From Thermococcus sp. 4557 (GTDB taxonomy: Archaea; Methanobacteriota_B; Thermococci; Thermococcales; Thermococcaceae): 64,000 nt of DNA. The notes below the pieces were generated by a model. The model had not been told where the DNA came from, did no database searches, and was given only the letters and a program-made list of their open reading frames with translations. The stretch lies in assembly GCF_000221185.1 (NCBI RefSeq), contig NC_015865.1:372001-436000 (forward strand), written 5' to 3'. This document shows positions 41,232 to 50,227 of this stretch, piece after piece; the first letter of the stretch is position 1, and each line of letters begins with the position of its first letter. The translations under genes and the position numbers were made by a program.

Positions 41232-41984
41232 TTACAGGGGAATCCCTGGCAGTGGGCCGTGGACGAGCCTCAGTAGCCCCACGAGCACCGGCTGGGGGAG
41301 GGGGGAAATAACCAGCGTGTGCCTGCCCGCGAAGGTTATAAAGTGGACCACGGGGCTCTGCGGCAGGGAAAGATGCATTTTTCTTGTTCCTCCGGGATAG
41401 AAAACGCTCCCCGCGACCATTCCCATGAGGTACACTCCAAACCATGGAAAAATCGGGAAGTAATCAGGGGCGAAGTAGTTCTCGGGCGTGATGCCCAGGG
41501 GAAGGAGCCAGAGGCCGTCGTGGAGGCCGTTCACCAGGAGATGGCCAAAGAGGAAAAAGAAGACCCAAAAGACGTTCTTCCTACCAAAGCGATAGAAAGG
41601 AACCGCCAGCAAGGTGGCCACGCCGAGGAAGTGGAGGATTCCAAAGTGAATCGTCATTTCGCCCGGGAGAAGGAAGGTGACGAGGGTTATGAGCATACCG
41701 AGGCCGAAGAGCTTGAGAAAGCGCCGGAAATACTTCCTGTACGGTCGGGGGTTTCTCTTTACCGTTCGGGAATAGCTTATCCAGAATGAGAGCCCCGATG
41801 TGAAGACGAATATCGAGGCGGTGGCAACCGCGAAGGAGAACCAGAATGTACGGTGTTCGGCATAGCCCAGGAAGAGCCAGAGGTCCGTGACGAAGTTTGA
41901 GACCACCATCATCGTTATTCCGATACCGCGCAGGAGGTCAACCTCCCAGTACCGGCCCTTCAGGTACACTTCGGCGCCGAGCAT
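41232..41984 (-). CDS. DUF1624 (HGSNAT catalytic-like) membrane protein
   Basis: The 250-residue protein has about 7 membrane helices and matches the DUF1624/heparan-alpha-glucosaminide N-acetyltransferase catalytic family: RYWEVDLLRGIGITMMVVSNFVTDLWLF at the N terminus, then TSGLSFWISYSR, HFGILHFLGVATLLAVPF and FPWFGVYLMGMVAG. These acyltransferase-like proteins probably move acyl groups across the membrane. Near the C terminus the usual (I/V)YLLHQPV-type segment reads VISPLPQPV, coded by a C-rich run, and may be altered. Confidence 0.78.
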   Translation of the reverse strand: MLGAEVYLKGRYWEVDLLRGIGITMMVVSNFVTDLWLFLGYAEHRTFWFSFAVATASIFVFTSGLSFWISYSRTVKRNPRPYRKYFRRFLKLFGLGMLITLVTFLLPGEMTIHFGILHFLGVATLLAVPFYRFGRKNVFWVFFFLFGHLLVNGLHDGLWLLPLGITPENYFAPDYFPIFPWFGVYLMGMVAGSVFYPGGTRKMHLSLPQSPVVHFITFAGRHTLVISPLPQPVLVGLLRLVHGPLPGIPL

Positions 41985-42029
41985 AAGGTCTCTTGGGGTC
42001 CATCCCTAATAGCAGTTTCGCCCTCCGGC

Positions 42030-42632
42030 CTACAGGAGGACACACAGGACGTCGAAGAGCACCGAACCGAGCCAGTGGAGGAGAAAGCTGGGAAGGAAGC
42101 TCCCGGCCCGAAGGTCGAGCTTGGCGAAGACTATCCCCGCCACGAACGAATAGGGAACCTCTATGCCAGGCTTTCCAATGTGGACGAGGGCGTAGGGAAC
42201 GTCCTGCGCCAGAATCCCGAGCCACTCGTTCCTCTTTGCGAGGGGGAAGAGTATTATTCCCCTGTAAAACGCCTCGTGGGCGAACATTATGGCCCCAACG
42301 GCCAGCTCCTTGACGATGAAATCAAGCGGTCCCGAGTATTCGAATATCGGATAGTACTCCTTCATCGATGGAATCGTCGTGCCGTAGAGGCTCAGCGGAA
42401 TGGTGGCAATGAAAAGGAAGAGGGCCCACCGATACTCGGAAAGCCTGCCCGCCTGAACCCCCAGCTCCCTCCGCTCGAAACCGAGGGCATACGCTAGGAC
42501 CAGGGGAAGGACAAAGTAAAACAGGACGTTGTAGCCCGCCCAGAGGAAGAGCCCGCCGCCGCTGTAGCGGACCGCGATGATAAATGGTAGGGAGAGTGCA
42601 TAGAGAACGTACGGGTTGCGTCTGAATTTCAT
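42030..42632 (-). CDS. CPBP-family intramembrane metalloprotease
   Basis: The 200-residue protein has about 5-6 membrane helices and the three CPBP (Abi/CAAX) motifs: HEAFYRG (family EExxxR, here with His in place of the first Glu), VPYALVHIG, and LLHWLGSVLFD. Members cleave prenylated or other membrane proteins, and in prokaryotes are linked to bacteriocin immunity. The His for Glu change may alter metal binding. No partner gene is evident; the DUF1624 gene follows in the same direction. Confidence 0.8.
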   Translation of the reverse strand: MKFRRNPYVLYALSLPFIIAVRYSGGGLFLWAGYNVLFYFVLPLVLAYALGFERRELGVQAGRLSEYRWALFLFIATIPLSLYGTTIPSMKEYYPIFEYSGPLDFIVKELAVGAIMFAHEAFYRGIILFPLAKRNEWLGILAQDVPYALVHIGKPGIEVPYSFVAGIVFAKLDLRAGSFLPSFLLHWLGSVLFDVLCVLL

Positions 42633-42665
42633 GGAGAAAAGTTGGGGGAGGAGAATAAAAGCTTT

Positions 42666-43730
42666 TCACTCCTCCTTGGACTCGCCCTTCTTCTCCTCGG
42701 CCGCCTTAGTCTTCTTCTTGCTGGTGGTCTTCTTGGTCGTCGTTCTCCTGGTCTTCCTGCCCTTGGTGCTCTTTCTGGAGGTGCTCTTCCTGGTGGTCTT
42801 CTTTCTGGTCTTCTTCTCGGTCTCTTCCTTCTTCTCGGCCGTCTCGGCTTCCTCAGCAGGAGCCTCTTCGGCCTTTTCACTGGCGGGCTCCTCGGCTTCC
42901 TTTACCTCTTCCTTCTCCTTTTCCTCGACCTTGGTCTCGCTCTCCTCGGTCTTCTCAACGAGGGGCTCGCTGACCTCTTCCTCGAGCTCTACGACCTCAG
43001 TTTCCTCCTCTGAGGTCTCCTCTGGCGGCTTGAGGAGCTCGTCAACACCAGGCTTGAAGTTGACCTCCTCGTAGCCGATGAACTTGAGGTCGCTCTCGAG
43101 GAGTATCTCTCCGAGGACAAGGGTGTTCTTGTCAAGTCCGGCGTTGCTGAAGTCCACGGTAACGTCCTTCTCGCCGACCTCGATGATGACCTTCTCGGTA
43201 TCCACTCTCGGCATGCGGAGCTCCATCAGGGCTTTGACCTTCTCTATCGGATCATCTATCTTCTCGACGACCTCGACCTCGTAGATGAGGTGCTTGCCTG
43301 CGTAGGGGTGGTTGAAATCAACCCTGACACGGCCGCCGCTGACGGTGAGGACGCGGCCCTTGAGCTTCCTGCCGCCCTCGGTCTCGATCTCAATGGGCAT
43401 TCCCGGGAACGGGTAGATGCCCTGCCTCCTGAACTGGCCGAGGGTGAAGGTCTTTATGAGCTTGGGGTCGCGCTTTCCAAAGCCCTTCTCGGGCGGGACG
43501 ATTATCTCGTACTTCTTCCCGACCTCGAGGCCCTCGAGCTGCTCGTCGAGGCCGCCGAGGACGTGACCGGCGCCGACGGCTATCGGAACCGGGCCGTAGA
43601 TACCGTTCTCGTTGTAGATTCCGGCTTCCTTGGCAACCTCCTCGTAGGTGGTGTCAAAGACCTCGCCGGTCTCCTTGACCTTTCCGGTGTAGTGAAGCCT
43701 TATGACGTCTCCCTTCTGAACCTTCATCAT
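42666..43730 (-). CDS. FKBP-type peptidyl-prolyl isomerase with Lys/Thr/Arg-rich tail
   Basis: The 354-residue protein starts with an FKBP domain plus the archaeal insert-in-flap domain (about 1-155: VIRLHYTGKVKETGEVFDTTYEEVAKEAG, GAGHVLGGLDEQLEGLEVGKKYEIIVPPEKGFG, VDFNHPYAGKHLIYEVEVVE), then a middle domain, then a long low-complexity tail: acidic (about 235-305) followed by about 45 residues of Lys, Thr, Arg and Ser (KKTTRKSTSRKSTKGRK...). Long archaeal FKBPs act as chaperone-isomerases; the tail is unusual and looks histone-tail-like, so nucleic acid or ribosome binding is conceivable. A TATA-like CTTAAAAAGC lies near 43775. Confidence 0.88.
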   Translation of the reverse strand: MMKVQKGDVIRLHYTGKVKETGEVFDTTYEEVAKEAGIYNENGIYGPVPIAVGAGHVLGGLDEQLEGLEVGKKYEIIVPPEKGFGKRDPKLIKTFTLGQFRRQGIYPFPGMPIEIETEGGRKLKGRVLTVSGGRVRVDFNHPYAGKHLIYEVEVVEKIDDPIEKVKALMELRMPRVDTEKVIIEVGEKDVTVDFSNAGLDKNTLVLGEILLESDLKFIGYEEVNFKPGVDELLKPPEETSEEETEVVELEEEVSEPLVEKTEESETKVEEKEKEEVKEAEEPASEKAEEAPAEEAETAEKKEETEKKTRKKTTRKSTSRKSTKGRKTRRTTTKKTTSKKKTKAAEEKKGESKEE

Positions 43731-43912
43731 CGTAACCTCCTTTCTCCTGCTCTACCCCGGATTGAGAGGGTTGCTTTTTAAGCTTTTGCCGGCGGCCCTG
43801 CACACACACTCCCAGACTTTCAAAAAAGAGCGGGCCGCGTACACAAATCTGGCCATAATGAAGGCGATAACCTAATAAAAGGGCTTTACAAAGTTCCCCC
43901 GGTGGTGAGAAG

Positions 43913-45343
43913 ATGGCCATAAGAGTGTACAACACCCTGACGAAGCAGAAGGAAGAGTTCAGGCCTTTGAGAGACGGGGAGGTCAGGATGTACGTCTGTG
44001 GGCCAACGGTTTACGATTATACTCACCTCGGCCACGCCAGAACCTACGTGGCCTTCGACGTTATCCGGAGATACCTTGAGCACCGCGGCTACAGCGTTCT
44101 CATGGTTATGAACTTCACCGACATCGACGATAAAATCATCCGCAGGGCGAATGAAACCGGTGAAGACCCCAAGGAGCTCGCCGAGAGGTTCCTCCGCCTC
44201 TTCCTTGAGGACATGGAGGCCCTGAAGGTCAAGCCCGCAGATGTCTATCCGCGCGTCACCGAGCACATGGACGACATTATAGAGTTCGTGAGGAAGCTCC
44301 AGGAGAAGGGCTACGCCTACGAGGGAAGCGACGGCGTTTACTTTGAGGTTCAGAGGTTTAAGGACTACGGAAAGCTCAGCGGAATAAAGCTCGAGGAGCT
44401 CAGGAAGGGCGCTCGCGTTGAGCCCGGTGAGGGCAAGAAGAACCCGGAAGACTTCGCCCTCTGGAAGAAGGCCAAGCCGGGGGAGCCCAAATGGGAAAGC
44501 CCCTGGGGCGAGGGAAGACCGGGCTGGCACATAGAGTGCTCCACGATGAGCACCAAGTACCTCGGCGAGAGCTTCGACATCCACGGCGGTGGCAACGACC
44601 TGATATTCCCTCACCACGAGAACGAGATAGCCCAGACCGAAGCCTGCACAGGACACGAATGGGTTCACTACTGGCTCCACACCGGCTTCCTGATGGTGAA
44701 CGGGGAAAAGATGAGCAAGAGCCTCGGCAACTTCGTGACTATCAGAGAAATGCTGGAGCGCTACAACCCAGAGGTTATAAGGCTCTTCATCCTCCAGAGG
44801 CACTACCGCTCGCCGCTTGACTACACTGAGGAAGGTATGGAGCACGCCAAGAACAACCTCGAGAGGCTCTACAACACCCTCGAGAACATCCGTGTGGCCA
44901 TGGAGAGGGCCGATATAGCATTCAAATGGGGTCCGGAAGAGTTCGAGGCCTACGAGGCGATAAGAAACGCAAGGGAGAAGTTCCACGAGGCGATGGACGA
45001 CGACTTCAACACCGCCGAAGCGTTAAAGGCCGTGTTCGAGGCGAGCAACGCGGTCAACAGGTACCTCACCGTGGTTGAGAAGCCGAAGGAGAGCATCCTC
45101 CGCAAGGCGCTGGAGTTCTTCAGGATGGTCAGCGAGGTCTTCGGCATCTTCGAGGACTACTTCAGGGAGCAGAGGGCCGGCGAGGAGGAGGCCCTTATTC
45201 AGCTCCTCATTGACGTCCGCGCCCAGCTCAGGAAGGAGAAGAACTTCGCCCTGGCGGACAAGATAAGGGCCGAGCTCAGGGAGATGGGTATTCAGCTCGA
45301 GGACACCCCGCAGGGAACGGTTTGGAAGAGAGTTAAGGTCTGA
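43913..45343 (+). CDS. cysS: Cysteinyl-tRNA synthetase
   Basis: The 476-residue class I synthetase charges tRNA-Cys. The N-terminal catalytic domain shows YVCGPTVYDYTHLGHARTY (zinc-ligand Cys and HIGH-like THLGHAR), the zinc ligands again at HIECSTMS and FPHHENEIAQ, and GEKMSKSLGN (KMSKS). The helical C-terminal domain is complete. ATG 43913 follows GGTGGTGAGA; a TATA-like element (cctaataaaagg) lies near 43874. An oligo-T follows at 45352. Confidence 0.96.
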   Translation: MAIRVYNTLTKQKEEFRPLRDGEVRMYVCGPTVYDYTHLGHARTYVAFDVIRRYLEHRGYSVLMVMNFTDIDDKIIRRANETGEDPKELAERFLRLFLEDMEALKVKPADVYPRVTEHMDDIIEFVRKLQEKGYAYEGSDGVYFEVQRFKDYGKLSGIKLEELRKGARVEPGEGKKNPEDFALWKKAKPGEPKWESPWGEGRPGWHIECSTMSTKYLGESFDIHGGGNDLIFPHHENEIAQTEACTGHEWVHYWLHTGFLMVNGEKMSKSLGNFVTIREMLERYNPEVIRLFILQRHYRSPLDYTEEGMEHAKNNLERLYNTLENIRVAMERADIAFKWGPEEFEAYEAIRNAREKFHEAMDDDFNTAEALKAVFEASNAVNRYLTVVEKPKESILRKALEFFRMVSEVFGIFEDYFREQRAGEEEALIQLLIDVRAQLRKEKNFALADKIRAELREMGIQLEDTPQGTVWKRVKV

Positions 45344-45348
45344 TTTCG

Positions 45349-45362
45349 ACCTTTTTTATCAT
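45349..45362 (+). terminator. T-rich terminator after cysS
   Basis: gaccttttttatc lies 6-19 bases after the stop codon. Confidence 0.5.
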
Positions 45363-45431
45363 CTCCCAATCAAGGCCAGGGAGCAAAACACTTAAATACA
45401 CCCTTCCCTCCGCTCAATTAAGGGAAATCCA

Positions 45432-46079
45432 ATGAAGAAGTTTCCAGCTTATCTCGCTTCTTGGGACGACATAGAAAGATGGGCAAAGGAAGGTGCCTGG
45501 AAGATTCTCGAAGACGGCTGGAAGCCCGATGTCGTGGTCGGGCTCGCCAGAGGAGGCTGGGTTGCAGCGAGGCTCTACTGCGACTACCTCGGCATCAAGG
45601 ACCTGGTCAGCCTCAAAGTCGAACACTGGGGCGTCACAGCAACTCCGGACGGGAAGGCAAAGCTCAAGTACGGCACCAGCTACGACCTGAGCGGCAAGAA
45701 GGTTCTCATCGTCGACGACATCAGCGACACCGGTGAGAGCCTGACGCTCGCCAAGAACTACATCGAGGGCAAGGGGCCGGCAGAGATAAGGGTCGCCACG
45801 CTCCTCACCATCAGGGGTTCGCGCTTTAAGCCCGACTACTACGGCGAGGAGATCGATTGGGCGTGGATAGTCTTCCCGTGGAACTTCGTTGAGGACATGA
45901 TAAACCTCGTTGGCAACCTCTTTGAGGAGAAGGAAGCCCTAACCACCGACGAAATCATCGACCTGTTCAGGGAGCTCCACGGGATGGAAGTCCCGAAGGG
46001 CAAGCTTGAGGAAGCCCTCAGAATGGCGGAGCGCAGGAAGGTTTTTAAGTTCCGCGAGGGAGCCTGGCGCAAAGCCTGA
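45432..46079 (+). CDS. Phosphoribosyltransferase (purine-type)
   Basis: The 215-residue protein has a type I phosphoribosyltransferase fold with the PRPP-binding motif VLIVDDISDTGESL (about residues 94-107) and a C-terminal wing (EALTTDEIIDLFRELHGMEVPKGKLEEALRMAERRKVF) that looks like a winged helix. Related archaeal proteins salvage xanthine/guanine or hypoxanthine. A TATA-like acttaaataca lies near 45395, about 30 bases upstream of the ATG, suggesting a short leader. A small gene follows after 12 bases. Confidence 0.85.
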   Translation: MKKFPAYLASWDDIERWAKEGAWKILEDGWKPDVVVGLARGGWVAARLYCDYLGIKDLVSLKVEHWGVTATPDGKAKLKYGTSYDLSGKKVLIVDDISDTGESLTLAKNYIEGKGPAEIRVATLLTIRGSRFKPDYYGEEIDWAWIVFPWNFVEDMINLVGNLFEEKEALTTDEIIDLFRELHGMEVPKGKLEEALRMAERRKVFKFREGAWRKA

Positions 46080-46091
46080 GGGTGTGATAGC

Positions 46092-46412
46092 TTGGACCGG
46101 GAAAAGAGGGTTCAGGAAATCAGAAACCACAGTGTTTACGCCAGGGAAATCTATGAAATGCACAGCGAGAGCATAGACGAGGTGCTCGAGAACTACGACG
46201 GTCTCAAGGAGGACTACCTCAACGACCACTCCAGGGCGAGAATCGTGAGGATCGTCTTCAACGAGGACAACGGTCTTCCGCTGGCGATTGAGTTCAACAG
46301 GAAGGACGACAGCTTCAAGGGCTTCACCATAGCCATCGGCAAACCCCACATCAAGAGCAACGGAAACGGAAAGGAAGGGGAGAAATCCCCTCAGGAAGAC
46401 GCCAGCGGCTGA
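46092..46412 (+). CDS. Hypothetical protein, 106 aa, TTG start
   Basis: The 106-residue acidic protein begins with TTG 46092 after GAGGGTGTGATAGC and shows helix-strand patterns (EIRNHSVYAREIYEMHSESIDEVLENYDGLKEDYLNDH, then RIVRIVFNEDNGLPLAIEF). Its last 20 residues are low-complexity (NGNGKEGEKSPQEDASG). It is 12 bases from the phosphoribosyltransferase and probably in its operon. The stop overlaps the end of the convergent DUF4932 gene by 22 bases. Family unknown. Confidence 0.65.
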   Translation: MDREKRVQEIRNHSVYAREIYEMHSESIDEVLENYDGLKEDYLNDHSRARIVRIVFNEDNGLPLAIEFNRKDDSFKGFTIAIGKPHIKSNGNGKEGEKSPQEDASG

Positions 46413-48184
46413 ACGTAGAAGCCCATCTCTATTCCCTTTTCACTCCATATTTCGTAGCTGCTCAGGTAGTAGGTCGGGTTCTGGAAGAGGGCCGTCAGGT
46501 TCCTGTTCTCCCCCGCCACCCAGACGATGTAGTTCCCCGGGTTGTATGGGTTCCTCACGGCCATTATTACGGCAGTTCCTGTGATGTTCCCAAGCTCCCC
46601 CGTGATAACGGGGTCTTCATCGTTCTCCGTTAGAACGTAGGAGTAAACCTCTCGGTCAGGGTTCTTCTCGAGGACCCAGTGGCCGTCTCCCACGGGCACG
46701 AAGCGGAGCGGAAAGTTATCGTCCAGCTCATCGACGAGCGAGTTTGAGTAGGGTCCTCCGACCAGCACCAGGTTCGATTCCATGTCCCCGTCGGTGACGT
46801 TCACGTCCGCCTTGATCGAAACCTCCACCGTCCCGTTCCACTGGGAGTAAAAGACCCTGAGATTCTCTGCTATGGCCTCGGCCGTCTCCCTGTCCCTCTC
46901 GACACCCGCGGGGTCGGGGTTCTGGGTTCCGTAAACTACCACCACCCTACCTTCCACCGCACCCCTGTCGAAGGCCCTCAGCGGGGTTACGGGCACGCGC
47001 TCGCTGTAGAGCTTCCTGGCCTCCTCCTGCGGAACCATCTCCCTCAGGTCAACGAGCATCTCGTCCACGTAGTCGTCAAGGGGAACGGAGTTCTGGACGC
47101 TCATTGCGGTGTACTTGCCGTAGAGCTGGAGCACCTCGTCTATCCAGAACTCGCCCCAGGCCCTCTGGAGCCACACCGCCAGGGCCGCGTAGTCGGGGTC
47201 CACGCTGGAGAGCGCGAAGTCCAGCCAGCCGTCGGCGAAGCCCTCGTATATCATTCCCGTCCTGTCCCAGAAGTGAATGTCGTAGCGGGCGAGGTAGGGC
47301 ATGTCCTCCTCTATGGTGTCCTCCAGGTAGGCCAGCGAATAGGTGTCGCCGTAGTTGGCGTAGAGGCCCGGCAGGGTGATGTCGTGGCCCAGCTCGTGGT
47401 AGACGAAGCCCAGGTAGACAAGCTCGTCGAGGCCGGTGTTGTTCACGTAGTCCCCGTTGAGGGGCAGGCCGAACATAGTGTCCCTCGCCGTCCTGTAGCT
47501 CCAGACCGTCCTCTGGGGGTCGCGCCTCACGAGCGGCACCATTCCACCGGCACCGTACACCTGGACGCCGTCCCTGACGGGGTTGAAGCTGTGGCCGTGT
47601 ATTGCCACCAGGAACGGGTGCTGGAACTCGAAGCGGACGCTGGAAACGTCAGTGTAGCGCCCCATGAACCCGTCCGGCGGGAGGAGCGAGAGGGCGTTCT
47701 CGTATATCCCGAGATCCTCCAGGTAGTAATCCCGGTGGGTTCTGTAAAAGGTCGTGAAGTCGCTCTCCCTCGCGAAGTCCCTGAGGGCCTCGACGAATTC
47801 GAGGGTCCAGGGGTCGTCGATGTTCCCCCAGGGCTGTAGTTCTGGGGGTTCCGTGCAGAGGAGGAGGTAGTACTCGATGTAGAACAGCCTCATATCCCTC
47901 TCCGAGATGGAAGCGGCCTTTTCAAGGTGCTCCCGCAGCATCTGAACCGCGCGGTGGTTCCTGTAGGGGACGAAGTACGAATCAACCTCATCGAGGTAGC
48001 CGCCGCGGTCTATGACGAAGGGGTCGCCCCGTCCAAAGGCGAGGTAGTAAACGACGCTCAGCAGCTCGGAGTTGGGGCTTATCTCGACGCTCACCCGTTC
48101 GGTCACATCGTAGCCGGTCGCCTGCGGCGCGGCCGCTCCGATGAAGAGCGTAAGGATTATTAAAACCCACAGTCGCCTCATCAC
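46391..48184 (-). CDS. DUF4932-type secreted metalloprotease-like protein
   Basis: The 597-residue protein has a signal peptide (residues 1-24, MMRRLWVLIILTLFIGAAAP) and a zinc-metalloprotease signature VYHELGHDITL (HExxH, about residue 265) with a downstream Glu in IYEGFADGWLD as third ligand candidate. It matches DUF4932, a gluzincin-like family without known substrate. The C-terminal 200 residues (VYGTQNPDPAGVERDRETAEAIA, VLVGGPYSNSLVDEL, GTAVIMAVRNPYNPGNYIVWVAG) form a second domain. It presumably acts outside the cell. A TATA-like CTTTAAATATCC lies near 48215, opposite the znuA-like gene's promoter. Confidence 0.83.
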   Translation of the reverse strand: MMRRLWVLIILTLFIGAAAPQATGYDVTERVSVEISPNSELLSVVYYLAFGRGDPFVIDRGGYLDEVDSYFVPYRNHRAVQMLREHLEKAASISERDMRLFYIEYYLLLCTEPPELQPWGNIDDPWTLEFVEALRDFARESDFTTFYRTHRDYYLEDLGIYENALSLLPPDGFMGRYTDVSSVRFEFQHPFLVAIHGHSFNPVRDGVQVYGAGGMVPLVRRDPQRTVWSYRTARDTMFGLPLNGDYVNNTGLDELVYLGFVYHELGHDITLPGLYANYGDTYSLAYLEDTIEEDMPYLARYDIHFWDRTGMIYEGFADGWLDFALSSVDPDYAALAVWLQRAWGEFWIDEVLQLYGKYTAMSVQNSVPLDDYVDEMLVDLREMVPQEEARKLYSERVPVTPLRAFDRGAVEGRVVVVYGTQNPDPAGVERDRETAEAIAENLRVFYSQWNGTVEVSIKADVNVTDGDMESNLVLVGGPYSNSLVDELDDNFPLRFVPVGDGHWVLEKNPDREVYSYVLTENDEDPVITGELGNITGTAVIMAVRNPYNPGNYIVWVAGENRNLTALFQNPTYYLSSYEIWSEKGIEMGFYVQPLASS

Positions 48185-48272
48185 GACACCCGGTGGTATT
48201 TCGGCGGGGGATATTTAAAGCTTCCGAGGGCTTTTTAAATCGATTTCAGAAAAAGAGTTCGGGTGACCGAAA

Positions 48273-49265
48273 ATGAGGGCGAGAGGATTGATTATCACAC
48301 TCATCTTACTAACTGCGGCCGCAGGGCTCATCCCCTTCGCCGGAGCCTCCCCAGAGAAACTCCTGGTAGTGGCCACCATAGCCCCGATTGCCTCAATAGT
48401 TCAGGACGCCTTCGGGGACTCCGTGGATGTGGTTTACATAATTCCCCCCGGCGCGGATCCCCACGAGTACCAGCTGACCGCGAGCCAGATCGAACTCCTG
48501 AGGAAAGCCGACGTGATAGTAACCACCGGCGGCCACCTGCCCGTGGAGAAGAAGATAGCCGAGCTGAAGGAGGAGGGGACGATAACGGGGGAGGCACTTT
48601 TCCTCGACGACTACAAGCGCGAGGGCTTCCGCTATCTCCCCGAATACTGGTACAACGACAAGGACAACCCCCACGGCGTCTGGCTGGACCCGACCAACGC
48701 CCTGGCCATAGCGAGGGCTACCGAGAAGGCGCTCGAGAGGACCAACCCCGCGGAGGCCGGGCTTTACAGAGCGAGGTACAGGGACTTCGAGAGCAGGGTT
48801 GGGGCGATAGTGGAGGCATACAGGGCGCTGGTTGAGGGCAACAAAACCGCCGTCATCCAGATGCCGCCCGACGAGTACGCCATCGAGTGGCTTGGAATAA
48901 AGGCAATCGCCGCCATAAAGCCCGAGGAGGAAGTTCCCGCCATAGGCATCGACGAGCTCCTCGGAACCGCCGAAGGAACCGACCTCGTGGTCTACGCCCT
49001 CGACAGCCCCGACCAGATGAAGGACGCGGCGAAGGAGCTCGCCGCCAAGAGCGGGAAGCCGCTCGCCGAGATAACGGTCTTCTGGAGCGACAGGCCTTAC
49101 ACAGAGGTTCTAATCGAGAACAGCGCGGCCATTCTCAAGGCGCTGGGCGGAGAAAAGCCCAAAACCGAACCGGTTCAGAGGGACGACGTGGGGAGGTACG
49201 TGGCAATCTCTCTGGTTGTCGGCATCGTCCTTGGCGTCGCCCTCGGGGTCATACTCAAGAAATGA
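48273..49265 (+). CDS. ZnuA-like metal ABC substrate-binding protein, membrane-anchored
   Basis: The 330-residue protein has a signal peptide (about 1-26), a cluster A-I binding domain (APIASIVQDAFGDSVDVVYIIPPGADPHEYQLTASQIELLRKADVIV, metal ligands at H in DPHEY and H in NPHGVWLDPTN), and a C-terminal membrane helix (AISLVVGIVLGVALGVILKK). Such proteins capture Zn or Mn. No ATPase or permease adjoins it, so the transporter must be elsewhere. ATG 48273 follows GGGTGACC; a TATA-like gctttttaaatc lies near 48232. T-rich DNA follows the stop (49270-49283). Confidence 0.85.
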   Translation: MRARGLIITLILLTAAAGLIPFAGASPEKLLVVATIAPIASIVQDAFGDSVDVVYIIPPGADPHEYQLTASQIELLRKADVIVTTGGHLPVEKKIAELKEEGTITGEALFLDDYKREGFRYLPEYWYNDKDNPHGVWLDPTNALAIARATEKALERTNPAEAGLYRARYRDFESRVGAIVEAYRALVEGNKTAVIQMPPDEYAIEWLGIKAIAAIKPEEEVPAIGIDELLGTAEGTDLVVYALDSPDQMKDAAKELAAKSGKPLAEITVFWSDRPYTEVLIENSAAILKALGGEKPKTEPVQRDDVGRYVAISLVVGIVLGVALGVILKK

Positions 49266-49269
49266 TTCG

Positions 49270-49283
49270 CTCTTCTTTTTCCA
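49270..49283 (+). terminator. T-rich terminator after the ZnuA-like gene
   Basis: gctcttctttttcc follows the stop codon by 4 bases. Confidence 0.45.
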
Positions 49284-49333
49284 TTAGACCTATTTTGCCA
49301 TCTGAGTGGATAAAAAGCAGAGAAAAGAAATGG

Positions 49334-50227
49334 TCACTCCCTCTTGTATGGCCTTCCGTCCCACTTCGGCGGCCTTGCCTTGCCTATGATGCCCGCCACG
49401 ATGATGAGGGTCATTATGTAGGGCAGCATCAGGATGAACTGCCCGGGGATTATGTGCTTCGGGGCGAGCCAGGCGGCGAGGGCGTCAAAGAATCCGAAGA
49501 GCCAGCCGCCGATGAGGGAGACGAGCGGGTTCCAGCCGCTGAAGACCATGTTGGCGAGGGCTATGAAACCCCTGCCTCCTGACATGGTCTTGTGCACGAG
49601 GCCGAGCCAGTCAACGCTCATGAAGGCGCCGCCGAGGCCGGCCAGGGCGTGCCCGTAAACCGCTGACCAGAACCTGTACTTCTCGACGTTTATGCCCAAT
49701 GCATCGGCCGCCTCAGGGTTCTCACCGACGGAGCGCACGCGGAGGCCGAGCGGGGTCTTGAAGAGCACCCACCAGGTGACCAGCGCGATGAGGATGGTCA
49801 CCGGAACCATTGGGCTGAGCTCGCCGTAGGGCGTCCTCCAGTGCCACATCTGGGCATCGTGCGGGAGCTGGTGCTGGCCGGCGGTTCCCCAGTAGGCGAG
49901 GATGCCGAAGGGAACGACACCCATGGCGAGCAGGTTGATGCCTATACCGGGGATAACGTGGTCTCCCTTGAGGTAGACGGTGAGGGCACCGTGCAGCATG
50001 CCCAGGAGTATTCCAATGAAAACGCCACCAAGCAGTCCCACAACCGCGTTGCTGGTCAGTTCGGCGAATATCGCACCGAAGAAGGCGCTCATCAGGAGGA
50101 CACCCTCGTAGCCGATGCTGACCACACCGGCGCGCTCGCTCCACGCGGCACCAACGCTCGTGAGCACTATGGGCACCATGGCCATTAGGGAGGTTATCAG
50201 GATGGAGAGCACGGATCCAACGTCCAT
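49334..50227 (-). CDS. ABC transporter permease (BMP/nucleoside-type), subunit 2
   Basis: The 297-residue membrane protein of about 8-9 helices belongs to the BPD_transp_2 group (YufQ/NupQ-like), shown by EGVLLMSAFFGAIFAELTSN, TPLGLRVRSVGENPEAADALGINVEKYRF, and GLGGAFMSVDWLGLVHKTMSGGRGFIALA. It pairs with the next gene as the transmembrane part of a nucleoside (or simple sugar) importer. Its ATG overlaps the preceding gene's stop by one base, and it is last in the operon. Confidence 0.88.
   Translation of the reverse strand: MDVGSVLSILITSLMAMVPIVLTSVGAAWSERAGVVSIGYEGVLLMSAFFGAIFAELTSNAVVGLLGGVFIGILLGMLHGALTVYLKGDHVIPGIGINLLAMGVVPFGILAYWGTAGQHQLPHDAQMWHWRTPYGELSPMVPVTILIALVTWWVLFKTPLGLRVRSVGENPEAADALGINVEKYRFWSAVYGHALAGLGGAFMSVDWLGLVHKTMSGGRGFIALANMVFSGWNPLVSLIGGWLFGFFDALAAWLAPKHIIPGQFILMLPYIMTLIIVAGIIGKARPPKWDGRPYKRE

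Noticed and set aside
41194-41445. Upstream extension of the 208-aa hypothetical protein
   Set aside because: It is Pro/Arg-rich, antisense to the DUF1624 gene, and lies upstream of the apparent TATA box.
42629-43074. Long ORFs in other frames across the FKBP tail (Arg/Pro-rich and Ser/Val/Leu-rich)
   Set aside because: They are by-products of the low-complexity Lys/Glu coding region, not genes.
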